From: Shewanella holmiensis
GTDB taxonomy: Bacteria; Pseudomonadota; Gammaproteobacteria; Enterobacterales; Shewanellaceae
DNA: 64,000 nt
Assembly: GCF_025370255.1 (NCBI RefSeq)
Contig: NZ_JAMTCD010000008.1
Span: forward strand, 62,001 to 126,000
Reading direction: 5' to 3'
Made by a program: the position numbers and the translations under genes
Shown: piece after piece, positions 18,074 through 27,262 of the stretch
Numbering within the stretch: position 1 is the first letter of the stretch
Layout of the letters: every line of letters starts with the position of its first letter
Notes under the pieces: model-generated
What the model saw: the letters and a program-made list of their open reading frames with translations, nothing else
Database searches by the model: none
What the model was told of the DNA's origin: nothing

Positions 18074-18442
18074 CTATTCAGTAGAGGGGTGTTTCCTCGC
18101 AATATATTTATTGATCAATTCAGTTAATTTATCTTCAAAAAATTCTTCTAGTTGACTAAGTTCTGCATTACAGGCTTGAACGTATTTAGTCGCTTTGTCT
18201 TTGGTTAGAATTTTACCCGCTAGACTGTATTGTGCTTCATCTAGGCTTTTATCAAATCTTGGGGTCAACTGCCACTGACAAATATCAGCATTAAGTGATT
18301 GCAATGCCTTCTGGGCAATAATACAAAACACTTCTATATGATCTATACCATCAGGTCCCAAACATCCAGGCTCAAGTCTGTATAGGATCACCAATTTATG
18401 ATTAACACTATTTGAACCTTGGTTAGTGGCTCCATCACTCAT
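18074..18442 (-). CDS. Conserved hypothetical protein, 122 aa
   Basis: A soluble protein with N-terminal beta-like 'HKLVILYRLEPGCLGPDGID' and a helical C-terminal half ('ATKYVQACNAELSQLEEFF'). The ATG at 18442 is preferred because longer in-frame starts run through the tapT coding region. AAGGA lies 11 bp upstream. It starts 97 bp after tapT and ends 22 bp before the helicase gene, so tapT, this gene and the helicase may share a transcript. Family not recognised. Confidence 0.7.
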   Translation of the reverse strand: MSDGATNQGSNSVNHKLVILYRLEPGCLGPDGIDHIEVFCIIAQKALQSLNADICQWQLTPRFDKSLDEAQYSLAGKILTKDKATKYVQACNAELSQLEEFFEDKLTELINKYIARKHPSTE

Positions 18443-18539
18443 GGCTTTAATTGTCCTTGGAAGAAATAAAATCTCATTAACTGTCTTTATCTTACTGCTT
18501 CTATAGGCTAATCGCGAATAATTTAGTCGTTCAAAGCAC

Positions 18540-19301
18540 TTATTTAGCTGCCTGCAGAGCATTTTTATACTGCATTTCAAACTCGATAATGGGTGTAAGT
18601 GTTTCTTTGGCTCGACGATTTCGGCCAAGTAATGAAGATTCAACAAACAAATCAAACCACTTTTGAAGCACGACACCGTTAAGACGCTCGCCTGCGGCTT
18701 CAATTGCTAACGCCGCAACTTCAGCCGTACCCAATTGGAATTCATGACTGCCTTTACGTAATGCATAAGTCGCTAACATTTCTGGCGCGAAAGATAGCAC
18801 TGGCATCTTTTGTAGGTAAGGACTTTTACGGTACATTTTGATTGCTTCACGCCAACTACCATCCAACATCACCAGTAATGGTCGCTTGTTGGATAAATTT
18901 TCATTAGTTATCTGACGAATAACTGATTGATCATTTTCAATGTATTGCTCAGGAAAAATCAAATAAGGTTGGTAAAGATCACTTTCGAGTAAAGCTAGCA
19001 TTTCTTGTGCTGGCTCGGTTCTATTCCACAAAAATGCATGTGTGTCAGGAATCAAATCAGCAATTAATCTACCGGAATTAGTGGGTTTTAGTACTTCATC
19101 ATCATACATTATCAACATAAAACTGAGTGTTGAATTAAGTGTTCGACGAAGATGGCAGGTACAGAATTGCACGCCAAGTAAGCATAAATCACAGCGAATG
19201 AGCTTTTTGCCTCTGGCGCCAAAAGGCTTTATTGATAGTGATTTTCTATACTGATATAACTGGTGGACGGCGTGCGGTGATGCTATTGACTTGTCAGTCA
19301 T
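18540..19301 (-). CDS. tapT: tRNA-uridine aminocarboxypropyltransferase (DTW domain, TapT/YfiP family)
   Basis: 253 residues, strongly similar to E. coli YfiP/TapT throughout: zinc-binding N-terminus 'RCDLCLLGVQFCTC', 'KPTNSGRLIADLIPDTHAFLW', 'RTEPAQEMLALLE', and the DTW-domain core 'VMLDGSWREAIKMYRKSPYL'. TapT transfers the 3-amino-3-carboxypropyl group of SAM to tRNA uridine (acp3U47). It has its own ATG behind a weak ribosome binding site and lies downstream of pssA in the same orientation. Confidence 0.88.
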   Translation of the reverse strand: MTDKSIASPHAVHQLYQYRKSLSIKPFGARGKKLIRCDLCLLGVQFCTCHLRRTLNSTLSFMLIMYDDEVLKPTNSGRLIADLIPDTHAFLWNRTEPAQEMLALLESDLYQPYLIFPEQYIENDQSVIRQITNENLSNKRPLLVMLDGSWREAIKMYRKSPYLQKMPVLSFAPEMLATYALRKGSHEFQLGTAEVAALAIEAAGERLNGVVLQKWFDLFVESSLLGRNRRAKETLTPIIEFEMQYKNALQAAK

Positions 19302-19370
19302 AACCTTGGCTCATGTAATGAAAAAATCACCACTGTTGACAGTGATGATTTTGTAAAAATTATTATGCCA

Positions 19371-20684
19371 TTATAAAATACGTTTAAGCAAAAAGTCTGC
19401 TTTTAATCGCCGAATACGATTCATAATTTTTTGAACCGGTTGAGGGTAAGTTCGCAAAGAATCTAATTGGCTGTAATGAAATAGCCTTTCAGTGTGTTGC
19501 AAAATATGCGCTTGTTCATCTGTAAATTGCTGTTTCCAGCTTCCCGATTCGTCATGCAATAGTAAGCCATTTTCAAGATCAAGCGCCCAAGCTCTTGGGT
19601 TTAGATTAGAACCCGTGATCAAATGTTTCTTGTTGTCACAACTAATTCCTTTTAGGTGATAGGAATTATGTTCATGTTTCCATAAGTAGATGCTGAGTAA
19701 ACCCGTCTCTATAGCCCATTGTTGACGTTTAGCAAACTTACGTAAAGATTGCTCATACATATACGGCAAAGCCCCGATAGTTGAAAAATCTTTTTCGGGT
19801 GGGATATAAAAATCGTTAGCGGTTTTATCGCCAACGACAATATCAACTTTAATCCCCTCTTTTAACTTTTTAGTGATGACTTTGGACAAGGCTGCAGGGG
19901 GATTAAAGTAAGGCGTACAGATGAATAAATGCTTTGTTGCACTATCAACTAAATCAATAACCGCTTGGTTTAGTAAATTATCTTTTTTACCTAAGCCAAT
20001 TAACGGCGTAACTCGATTTCCCGTACGAGTTGACACATACTCATATTTTGCTTGAGCTAAACGACCTTTAAAACTGCGAATGTCATTTTTCTCACCAACA
20101 ACTTCAGTGTCAGCGGGTTGAGTTAATGCAGCTACAGCAGGATCATTACTGATAAACTTCTGGATCATGCCACGCATGCTTTTAGCGAGTTCAGCACTCT
20201 TGATAACATGGTAGCGATCAAAACGATATTTATCGCCCTGTTGCATATAAATATTATTAATACTTGCACCACTGTAAATCACAGTGTCATCGATGATGAA
20301 TCCTTTTAAATGAAGGACACCCATAAATTCACGAGACTTAACTGGTACACCCAAAATGTCAATTGGGTATTTAGCTTCAGCAATGGCTTTGCGATATAAA
20401 ATATAATTACCACTGTCACCTTTTTGGCCAATTAATCCGCGCCGAGCGCGATGATAGTCAACAAGGACTTTAACATCTAACTCAGGATTACGCGCTTTAG
20501 CATCCAGAAGTGCTTGCAGTACTTCTCTGCCAGCTTCATCATCTTCAAGATACAAAGCCGCGATATAAATTGATTGTTTAGCTGAAGCAATGTGGTTCAT
20601 TAACGTATTTTTGAAATTTTCGGGCGTTAATAACCAACTGAGTGCATCAGGTGATAGTGAAATTCCACCTAGCTTATCCAGCAA
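19371..20684 (-). CDS. pssA: CDP-diacylglycerol-serine O-phosphatidyltransferase
   Basis: 437 residues from a TTG at 20684, chosen because a perfect AAGGAGG lies 5 bp upstream and overlaps the stop of the preceding gene; ATG codons at 20729 and 20711 lie inside that gene. It belongs to the phospholipase D superfamily with two HKD motifs: 'HLKGFIIDD' (His125, Lys127, Asp132) and 'HLKGISCDN...TGSNLNPRAW' near residue 350. It closely follows E. coli PssA ('GDKTANDFYIP', 'IGALPY'). It makes phosphatidylserine, precursor of phosphatidylethanolamine. Confidence 0.93.
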   Translation of the reverse strand: MLDKLGGISLSPDALSWLLTPENFKNTLMNHIASAKQSIYIAALYLEDDEAGREVLQALLDAKARNPELDVKVLVDYHRARRGLIGQKGDSGNYILYRKAIAEAKYPIDILGVPVKSREFMGVLHLKGFIIDDTVIYSGASINNIYMQQGDKYRFDRYHVIKSAELAKSMRGMIQKFISNDPAVAALTQPADTEVVGEKNDIRSFKGRLAQAKYEYVSTRTGNRVTPLIGLGKKDNLLNQAVIDLVDSATKHLFICTPYFNPPAALSKVITKKLKEGIKVDIVVGDKTANDFYIPPEKDFSTIGALPYMYEQSLRKFAKRQQWAIETGLLSIYLWKHEHNSYHLKGISCDNKKHLITGSNLNPRAWALDLENGLLLHDESGSWKQQFTDEQAHILQHTERLFHYSQLDSLRTYPQPVQKIMNRIRRLKADFLLKRIL

Positions 20685-20694
20685 GGCTACCTCC

Positions 20695-21027
20695 TTAAAA
20701 ATGTTTACCATTGCGATAGTAACGTTCACGATCTAATACGTGAAACATAACAGCGATATCTTTAATTGAATCGTCCGCTGTTGTTAGGGCATCGCGAATA
20801 GCGCATTCGACAGCATCTTGAATGGGTTTCTCACGGGGAAACCAAAATATCTCAACCAAAACGAATTTCAAAAAAGGTGTAGTACCTGTGAATTGTTTTG
20901 ATGCTAATAACTCTAGCGTATAACTATTTCTCGTGTTACCGCAGATATTTGATAACTGTTCAAATAGTGAGTCGCTTATGTTCTCGGCAATGTACGGACT
21001 TACTCCGCGTATTGTTAAATGAGGCAT
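20695..21027 (-). CDS. DUF1904 / tautomerase-like protein
   Basis: 110 residues beginning 'MPHLTIRGVSPYIAENISD', the Met-Pro start expected of the tautomerase-like DUF1904 group, with Pro2 as potential catalytic base. Later segments 'FVLVEIFWFPREKPIQD' and 'IAVMFHVLDRERYYRNG' fit the same family. Its stop overlaps the pssA Shine-Dalgarno, so the two form a tight operon. Cellular role unknown. Confidence 0.75.
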   Translation of the reverse strand: MPHLTIRGVSPYIAENISDSLFEQLSNICGNTRNSYTLELLASKQFTGTTPFLKFVLVEIFWFPREKPIQDAVECAIRDALTTADDSIKDIAVMFHVLDRERYYRNGKHF

Positions 21028-21258
21028 CTCGCTAACTCGAATGATGAATAAATTGGCATAGAAAGTACCGATTTAACATCTAATGAGCAAGAAATTTCTG
21101 ATAAAACACATCAAACAAGCGCACCTAACGCCTAATTTATATGCATTTGTGTCATTGGTTAAGTAAAAACGCATTTAATGTTTATTTGATGCAAAGCATT
21201 TCAAAACGCAACAATATGACGTAATTTAGTGGTTATGTTGTTCAAACTTAGTATCATT

Positions 21259-22779
21259 ATGCGTTTAGCTAATATTAGCCGTTTCATATTCCCTTATTTG
21301 TTATTAACAACTGCTAGTTTTTCGTTAACCCTTGTTCATTCAGCTGAATCATCAGCAATGTTACCGCCCGAAGATCAACAACATGTTATGGCATTGATGG
21401 ATTTTATCACTCCGAACCAGTCTTTAGTGGCGCTCAGCATTTGGGATTTAAGTGATAATAGAAATGTCTATCAACAAAACGCAGATGCACTGATGAATCC
21501 TGCTAGCATTCAAAAAATACTGACCGCATTAGTGAGTGCAAAACAGCTTGGTCAATCTTTCCGCTATCAAACCAGTTTATATACCGAAAAGCCTTTAGCC
21601 GTTGTAAATGGCATTTTGGATGATAATGTTTATGTTGAATTCTCGGGTGATCCTACTTTAAAACAGGGTGATTTGACTGATTTGATATCACATTTATCAA
21701 AGGCTGGAGTGAAGCAAATTAATGGTGACATTCATTTAATCGGCCATCAACAAGATCAACTTCAAGCACCTGGTTGGGTGTGGGATGATTTAGGTATTTG
21801 TTATGCTGCGCCTTTGTCGAGTTTTATCATCGATAAAAACTGCGTTTTTGCCCGTCTTAGTGCTAATGGAGTCAATAACACTGCAACATTAAAAGTGATG
21901 GGTAAAAGACCTATCTATGTTGAAAGTGAAGCGGTGTATACACAAACCAATCAAAGAGAAGTACCTTGTGATCTGCAGCTGTCACGTAAAGACAGTAATC
22001 ACTTTATACTCAAAGGCTGTTATTCTGGGGCTAAATCGCTGCCTTTGGCAATTGCGGTTAGTGAGCCGCAAGGATATGCGGTAAATGTAGTTAACAGCAT
22101 TTTCAAAAAGCATAATATTAGTGTTAACGGTCAAATAATTGTTGAGTCAAAACCACGAAATCCAACAGAATTAACCATCATTGCACAGCACTTATCAGCG
22201 CCGCTTACCGAATTGATTGATGAAATGTTACTCAAATCTGATAATTTAATGGCTGAAGCTTTATTACGTACCAGTGCAGAAAAATATTTTAATCACCCAT
22301 TAAATTTTAATCAAACCACCAAAGCGTTTATTGCTATGTTGCAAGATCTTGGTATTGATTTAAGGATCGCCAATGTCGCGGATGGATCAGGCTTGTCACG
22401 TTATAATTTATTATCTGCTGAACACGTTATGTCGGTATTGAAAGTCATCGCAACTGATCCTAGTTATCAATTTCTTCTCAATAGTTTTCCAGTGGCCGGT
22501 AAAAGCGGTACATTAAGATACAAGCGATATTTCAACAAACCACCATTAAAAAACAAGGTTATGGCGAAAACGGGCAGTATGTTGGGTGTCGCAAATTTGG
22601 CTGGGCAGTTCGTTGCTTCAAACGGCAAAACGTATTTATTTGTGTTGATAGAAAATGGCTTAAGTCCACAAATCAAACGCAAACAAAAAGCGCCCTTTTC
22701 GGCAGTATTATTACAAGGTTTAATGGATATACCTTTAGTACAACACCCGCAAATGATGATTAAACCTTTATCTAAATGA
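21259..22779 (+). CDS. dacB: D-alanyl-D-alanine carboxypeptidase/endopeptidase, PBP4 family
   Basis: About 506 residues from the ATG at 21259, which gives a normal signal peptide ('RLANISRFIFPYLLLTTASF'); upstream starts at 21229 (GTG) and 21235 (ATG) are in frame and not excluded. Active-site motifs are SxxK ('NPASIQKILTALVS'), SxN ('LLKSDNLMAEALLR') and KSG ('AGKSGTLRY'). The inserted domain between SxxK and SxN is typical of class C low-molecular-weight PBPs. It acts on peptidoglycan in the periplasm (DD-carboxypeptidase and endopeptidase). Monocistronic, followed by a strong terminator. Confidence 0.92.
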   Translation: MRLANISRFIFPYLLLTTASFSLTLVHSAESSAMLPPEDQQHVMALMDFITPNQSLVALSIWDLSDNRNVYQQNADALMNPASIQKILTALVSAKQLGQSFRYQTSLYTEKPLAVVNGILDDNVYVEFSGDPTLKQGDLTDLISHLSKAGVKQINGDIHLIGHQQDQLQAPGWVWDDLGICYAAPLSSFIIDKNCVFARLSANGVNNTATLKVMGKRPIYVESEAVYTQTNQREVPCDLQLSRKDSNHFILKGCYSGAKSLPLAIAVSEPQGYAVNVVNSIFKKHNISVNGQIIVESKPRNPTELTIIAQHLSAPLTELIDEMLLKSDNLMAEALLRTSAEKYFNHPLNFNQTTKAFIAMLQDLGIDLRIANVADGSGLSRYNLLSAEHVMSVLKVIATDPSYQFLLNSFPVAGKSGTLRYKRYFNKPPLKNKVMAKTGSMLGVANLAGQFVASNGKTYLFVLIENGLSPQIKRKQKAPFSAVLLQGLMDIPLVQHPQMMIKPLSK

Positions 22780-22930
22780 TCTTGAGAAATGACTCACCAT
22801 TTTATCTAAGCATCATAAAGTTTTGGCTGCGAAAAATTAAATTTTCTGCAAGTAACACCGAAATTCAATCGCATGTCCGAGTGAGAGACAAGTTAGAAAA
22901 CACTTGTTATGTTGATTTAGCTCAAACTTA

Positions 22931-22969
22931 GACAATAAAAAAGCACCAAAATGGTGCTTTTTTATTGTC
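22931..22969. terminator. Bidirectional intrinsic terminator (dacB / acyl-CoA dehydrogenase)
   Basis: A perfect 18-bp inverted repeat (22931-22948 with 22952-22969) with core GCACCA/TGGTGC and A/T runs on both sides. It lies between convergent genes and can end transcription in both directions. Confidence 0.9.
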
Positions 22970-22997
22970 TGTTTATACTAAGTTAAATTGGTTGAAT

Positions 22998-24752
22998 TTA
23001 GAACATCTCTGCTGGCATTTGCATAATCGAAGCATCACCATTATTGACTTGCGCTAAATGATAATCAGCTTTAACTAATAATTTATCAATATAAAAATCA
23101 CACAGATAACGCTTTTGAGTGGCAAAATCAGTATCAACGTTATCGGTAGATTTGTCTGCCATAATTAACCAGAAGTAACCATACAAGGTGTAGCCAAATG
23201 CATCTAAAAAGTCTACCGCACAAGCATTAATCAATGCGGGTTGAGATAATTTATTATCATTGATATAGGTCGCAGTGGTTAAAAGCGCATTAAGTCTTAA
23301 GGTAACAACTTCAACATGTTCAGGTTTAACATGCGTTAACTGGTTTAGCGTGTGAATGGATTCATTAACGAATAGTGTGAGTGTCTCAAGGTTATCTCCC
23401 GTGACTTTTCGGCCTAAAAAGTCGATAGCTTGAATTCCATTGGTGCCTTCGTAAATTTGCGCTATACGAGTATCTCTTACAAATTGCTCGATACCAGTTT
23501 CACGAATATAGCCATGACCGCCAAAGACTTGTTGAGCCATAATAGTGGCATCTAAACCCCTATCAGTTAAAAATGCCTTGGCAACTGGTGTCAACAATCC
23601 TACATATTGTGCTGCTTTAGCTTTAACATCACCTTCAGCGTATTTTGCTAAATCTAATTGCTTACCTGTTAATACCGACAACGCACGACCCGCTTCAGTC
23701 ATTGCTCTAATGGTTAACAACATACGTCTAACGTCACCATGTACAATAATTGGATCAGACACACCAGTTGGTTTAACACCAGCAGCAACACCTTGTAAAC
23801 GCTCTTTTGCATATTCACTTGCCATTTGATAAGCCGCTTGTGCGTTACCTAAGCCTTGAATGCCAATTGCTAAACGCTCGTAATTCATCATAGTGAACAT
23901 ACAAACTAAACCACGTTCAGGCTCACCAACTAAGTAACCAATGGCGCTATCGTAATTCATCACACAGGTAGCCGATGCTTTTAAGCCCATTTTATGTTCA
24001 ATGGACCCTACAGTTACACCATTTGATTCACCAAGACTGCCATCCTTGTTCACTTTAATTTTAGGTACAAGAAATAGTGAAATACCTTTAGAGTCGGGCA
24101 ATTTTGCTAACACAAGGTGAATGACGTTTTCTGTTAAATCTTGATCGCCGCCAGTAATAAAGATTTTGTTACCCGTAATGGCATAGCTCCCATCATCTTG
24201 AGGTACTGCTTTGGTGCGAATACCACGCAGATCTGAACCTGCATGAGGCTCTGTCATATCCATTGCACCAGCCCATTGACCAGAGTAAAGGTTGGGTAAA
24301 TAAGTGTTTTTTAATTCTTCATTCGCATGAGCATTAATACACAGCGCGGCACCGGCGGTAAGTGAGCTATAAAGGACGAATGAATTACAGGCGCTATATC
24401 CCATCTCATCCACAAGAATACCCAGCATTTTTGGCATTCCCATACCACCAAATTCAGCGTCGCCACATAAACCGACCCAGCCGCCTTCTGAGAATTGCGT
24501 ATAAACCTCTTTAAACCCATCTGGGGTAATGATGTTATCACCCTCGTGTACGACCCCTTGCTCATCACCTGTTCTGTTTAAAGGATGAATAAGATCACGG
24601 CTGATTTTGCTGGCTTCGTCTAAAATAGCAAGCGCAGTGTCAATATCGACCATTTCAGATAGTTCTGGCAATTGTTGCCACGTACTTGTTGCCTCAAATA
24701 CGTCTTCTAACAAAAATTGCATGTCCTTTAACGGCGCTTGGTAAGGGTTCAT
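22998..24752 (-). CDS. Acyl-CoA dehydrogenase
   Basis: 584 residues, longer than short-chain enzymes (~380) and matching the ~590-residue group that includes FadE-like and 3-methylmercaptopropionyl-CoA (DmdC-type) dehydrogenases. Signatures: 'AMDMTEPHAGSDLRGIRTKA' and 'GNKIFITGGDQDL' (FAD/acyl binding), 'QQVFGGHGYIRETGIEQFVRD' and catalytic glutamate in 'IAQIYEGTNGIQAIDFLGRK'. It removes two hydrogens from the alpha-beta bond of acyl-CoA, passing electrons to ETF. The C-terminal ~120 residues are the extra domain of this group. A PsrA-like operator lies upstream, consistent with fatty-acid control. Confidence 0.92.
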   Translation of the reverse strand: MNPYQAPLKDMQFLLEDVFEATSTWQQLPELSEMVDIDTALAILDEASKISRDLIHPLNRTGDEQGVVHEGDNIITPDGFKEVYTQFSEGGWVGLCGDAEFGGMGMPKMLGILVDEMGYSACNSFVLYSSLTAGAALCINAHANEELKNTYLPNLYSGQWAGAMDMTEPHAGSDLRGIRTKAVPQDDGSYAITGNKIFITGGDQDLTENVIHLVLAKLPDSKGISLFLVPKIKVNKDGSLGESNGVTVGSIEHKMGLKASATCVMNYDSAIGYLVGEPERGLVCMFTMMNYERLAIGIQGLGNAQAAYQMASEYAKERLQGVAAGVKPTGVSDPIIVHGDVRRMLLTIRAMTEAGRALSVLTGKQLDLAKYAEGDVKAKAAQYVGLLTPVAKAFLTDRGLDATIMAQQVFGGHGYIRETGIEQFVRDTRIAQIYEGTNGIQAIDFLGRKVTGDNLETLTLFVNESIHTLNQLTHVKPEHVEVVTLRLNALLTTATYINDNKLSQPALINACAVDFLDAFGYTLYGYFWLIMADKSTDNVDTDFATQKRYLCDFYIDKLLVKADYHLAQVNNGDASIMQMPAEMF

Positions 24753-24773
24753 ATAAGTCTCTCAAACGAATAA

Positions 24774-24791
24774 TTAAAACAGTTGTTTAAA
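24774..24791. promoter_or_regulatory. PsrA-like operator upstream of the acyl-CoA dehydrogenase
   Basis: TTAAAACAGTTGTTTAAA is an interrupted palindrome with AAAC-N4-GTTT at its core, close to the PsrA (fatty-acid-responsive TetR family) operators known in Pseudomonas and Shewanella. It lies 22 bp before the dehydrogenase start. Assignment rests on a remembered consensus. Confidence 0.5.
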
Positions 24792-24924
24792 TTTATATAA
24801 ATTACGAGATGAATACAAGAACAAACTCTGTAATAAACGATGCGAAACACATTTTTTTATTGATGAGTGGTAAGTTACCCTCTCAGGTTTATTCTAATTC
24901 ACCTTTTGGGTTAGAATAGAGTCA

Positions 24925-25809
24925 GTGATTGAATCTATAGAAAACATGATGTCTTTAACACCGCTATACCACTCGCTTGAACGTGCAACCATAATCGGCA
25001 ATGCAGATGGTGATTGGTCCCCCTGCAACGATGGTGCAACCATCACTTTTAACGCAACCGTGCACACCAACACCATTAATATTTGTAATGGTCCCTATGC
25101 TGGTGTAAGTGAAGCTTTTACCGTTGATAGAAGCGAAAATGATCAAGCATTTGTTGAAATACTCACCACTGTGGCACAAAGCCTAGTTAGTCAGATTGAT
25201 TGTTGGCCATCGTCTGGGTTAACCACAGCGGTTATGTTGGCGGTGATCTCAAAACACGTTTCTTTAATGCGAATGTCTCTTTTGCCATCATTGGCCCGCT
25301 GTGAAAATATGGCTGCTTCTGAAACATTACCCTGTATGGTACACAATTGGCTTGGAGAGCGAAGAATAGCCTTGGGTATTGCCCTCACTCATCCTCATTT
25401 GTATTGGCCTGAGTTATATATTCAGCCGACTGTTTTACATGAGAGTTCGCAACAATTTATTGATGACCCTTTTGCCATACTATTGGGAGCTGGCAAGAGC
25501 TCAGAAAATGAAGAAATAGATCCAAGCCAGATTTCAAGATTGAAAATTCAAGCTCAACGTCCAAATGACTATGAAGAACAATTAACTATTTTAAAAAATT
25601 TAGCATCGCTCGATATTCACTATTGGTTGAGCGCAGCGACTCAACAAAAGCTGCTAAAATGTGAAAAATTGTTTTATAACCAAACTCCTGAGGATAAGTT
25701 GTCGAATTGGTTTTTGGTCGATTTGAAAGCCTCGCAACTACTAGATCCTATCCGTCACCAGTTAGCATATTGTCAGCAAGTATTAGTATTACAGCACATC
25801 AAAGATTAA
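24925..25809 (+). CDS. Hypothetical protein, 294 aa
   Basis: A soluble protein read divergently from the acyl-CoA dehydrogenase. A GTG at 24925 gives the longest form; ATG codons at 24946 and 24949 are equally plausible, and none has a strong ribosome binding site. The N-terminal third is beta-like ('GATITFNATVHTNTINICNG'), the middle has a possible hydrophobic helix ('GLTTAVMLAVISKHVSLMRM'), and the rest is helical. No motif is recognised. A terminator follows 1 bp after the stop, supporting it as a real expressed gene. Confidence 0.7.
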   Translation: MIESIENMMSLTPLYHSLERATIIGNADGDWSPCNDGATITFNATVHTNTINICNGPYAGVSEAFTVDRSENDQAFVEILTTVAQSLVSQIDCWPSSGLTTAVMLAVISKHVSLMRMSLLPSLARCENMAASETLPCMVHNWLGERRIALGIALTHPHLYWPELYIQPTVLHESSQQFIDDPFAILLGAGKSSENEEIDPSQISRLKIQAQRPNDYEEQLTILKNLASLDIHYWLSAATQQKLLKCEKLFYNQTPEDKLSNWFLVDLKASQLLDPIRHQLAYCQQVLVLQHIKD

Positions 25810-25832
25810 AAAGCCTCACAATGTGAGGCTTT
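25810..25832. terminator. Intrinsic terminator (294-aa gene / DUF2058 gene)
   Basis: AAAGCCTCACA-A-TGTGAGGCTTT forms an 11-bp stem (effective loop three or more bases) immediately after the plus-strand stop and 14 bp before the convergent DUF2058 stop. It can serve both directions. Confidence 0.8.
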
Positions 25833-25846
25833 AACAAGCATGTTGA

Positions 25847-26398
25847 TTACCACATTAAATCATCTGGAATCGCATAGTCGGCATAGGGATCATCTGCATC
25901 ACTTACCTGCTCTACCGCATTATTTGCCGTTTCATCCCAAAGATAGCCACACCACTGAGGCACTAAAAGCTGAACTCTAACAGCCAGTTTATGTGGCACT
26001 AAATAGCTCTTGTCTTCATAACGTATAATACCTAACGACCCATTAAGCAGTTGAGCTTGAATTTTGTCGTTAATGTAAACAGAATAGATTTTGTTTTCTA
26101 ACGTATAATTAAATTTGGTTTCAGCCTCTTTAGGCAGTGTAATGGCAAAGCGTGTAAATTCGGTAATTAAACCTTTTACTTGGCCTTTTTCTGTTGCCTC
26201 TTTAAATCGCTGTTCATTTAATTGTTTGTCTTTATTCGCTTGCTGTAATTTTTGTTCCGCAATTTGTTGTTTCAATGCTGCACTGCCATCATCAACTTTT
26301 GCTTTTTTATCTCTACGCTGTTGTGTTCTAGCATTTTTTACTTTTTGTTTGCTGGCTAAACCGGCTTTAAGTAACTGTTCTTGTAATGCATTCGCCAT
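25847..26398 (-). CDS. DUF2058 (YaiL-like) protein
   Basis: 183 residues. The N-terminal half is a highly charged helix/coiled coil ('LQEQLLKAGLASKQKVKNA', 'KQQIAEQKLQQANKDKQLNE'), followed by a compact domain ('YTLENKIYSVYINDKIQAQL', 'SYLVPHKLAVRV') and an acidic tail. This is the layout of E. coli YaiL (DUF2058), possibly nucleoprotein/polysome-associated in that family, function unproven. It starts 13 bp after the SDR gene, so both are in one transcript. Confidence 0.85.
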   Translation of the reverse strand: MANALQEQLLKAGLASKQKVKNARTQQRRDKKAKVDDGSAALKQQIAEQKLQQANKDKQLNEQRFKEATEKGQVKGLITEFTRFAITLPKEAETKFNYTLENKIYSVYINDKIQAQLLNGSLGIIRYEDKSYLVPHKLAVRVQLLVPQWCGYLWDETANNAVEQVSDADDPYADYAIPDDLMW

Positions 26399-26411
26399 AG
26401 TAAATCCTTAA

Positions 26412-27224
26412 TTATAAACCCTGTTTTACAGCCATGCTGCCTAATTCGGTCATTGCGATACTGGCGCCACCCAAAGACCAACCGCCATCTACAGGTAAAA
26501 CTACACCTGTAATATAAGAGGCCATATCTGAAGCTAAAAACAATGCGGCGTTAGCAATGTCTTGTTTCTGACCATTGCGTTGTAATGGCACACTTGAGGC
26601 AACTTTTTGCTGCAAAGCATCGTTGGGCGCTAATCGATTAAAACCTTCAGTGTCAGCGATAGGGCCTGGCACAATCGAGTTAATTCTAACGCCTTCGATT
26701 CCCCATTCAATTGCTAAGGTTCTAGTTAACATATCAACCCCGGCTTTAGCTGCACAAACATGTGCTTGAAGCGGCATTGCGATATAGGCTTGTGGGGCTG
26801 AAATTTGAATGATAGAAGCATTTGGGCGCTTAAGTAACGAATAAGCTTGCTTTAACACTTGAAAACTACCAATGAGATCAATATCGATAACAGATTTAAA
26901 ACCGTTATTAGAGAGTTTGGCTGCACTGGCGGGGAAGTTACCTGCGGCGCCACTGACTAGTACATTAATATGGCCAAATGATTTTGCAATAATAGTGAAA
27001 CCTTGTGCTAAAGCGTGTTCATCACGCACATCAAAACTGACACCAAGGTGGTTGCCGTTTGGGTTAGCTTGTTTTAATAATGCCACAGCAGCATTCACTT
27101 TCTCAATATTTCTGCTGGCAACAGCCACATTGGCCCCGGCGTTGGCAAAGCTCACTGCAACTTGTAAGTTAATACCTGAGGTACCACCGACCACAACAAC
27201 GTTCTGGTTAGTATAATCAAACAT
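26412..27224 (-). CDS. SDR-family oxidoreductase resembling 2,4-dienoyl-CoA reductase
   Basis: 270 residues. Rossmann cofactor site 'VVVVGGTSGINLQVA', NNAG-equivalent 'LVSGAAGNFPASA', and 'RINSIVPGPIADTEGFNRL'. The usual Tyr of YxxxK is replaced: the lysine is in 'HVCAAKAGVDMLTRTLAIEW' with Val four residues before. That pattern, together with the following PGPI-x-x-TEG, is characteristic of the DECR branch (peroxisomal-type 2,4-dienoyl-CoA reductases), which use a different active-site set. A role in unsaturated fatty-acid oxidation is therefore inferred. It lies 38 bp downstream of pyrF. Confidence 0.8.
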   Translation of the reverse strand: MFDYTNQNVVVVGGTSGINLQVAVSFANAGANVAVASRNIEKVNAAVALLKQANPNGNHLGVSFDVRDEHALAQGFTIIAKSFGHINVLVSGAAGNFPASAAKLSNNGFKSVIDIDLIGSFQVLKQAYSLLKRPNASIIQISAPQAYIAMPLQAHVCAAKAGVDMLTRTLAIEWGIEGVRINSIVPGPIADTEGFNRLAPNDALQQKVASSVPLQRNGQKQDIANAALFLASDMASYITGVVLPVDGGWSLGGASIAMTELGSMAVKQGL

Positions 27225-27262
27225 ATTTAATCCTTATAAAAATGCAGTGAGTCGATAAAAAC

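Noticed and set aside
18443-18703. N-terminal extension of the 122-aa hypothetical gene
   Set aside because: It overlaps tapT coding sequence in another frame and does not look like a domain; the ATG at 18442 is the sensible start.
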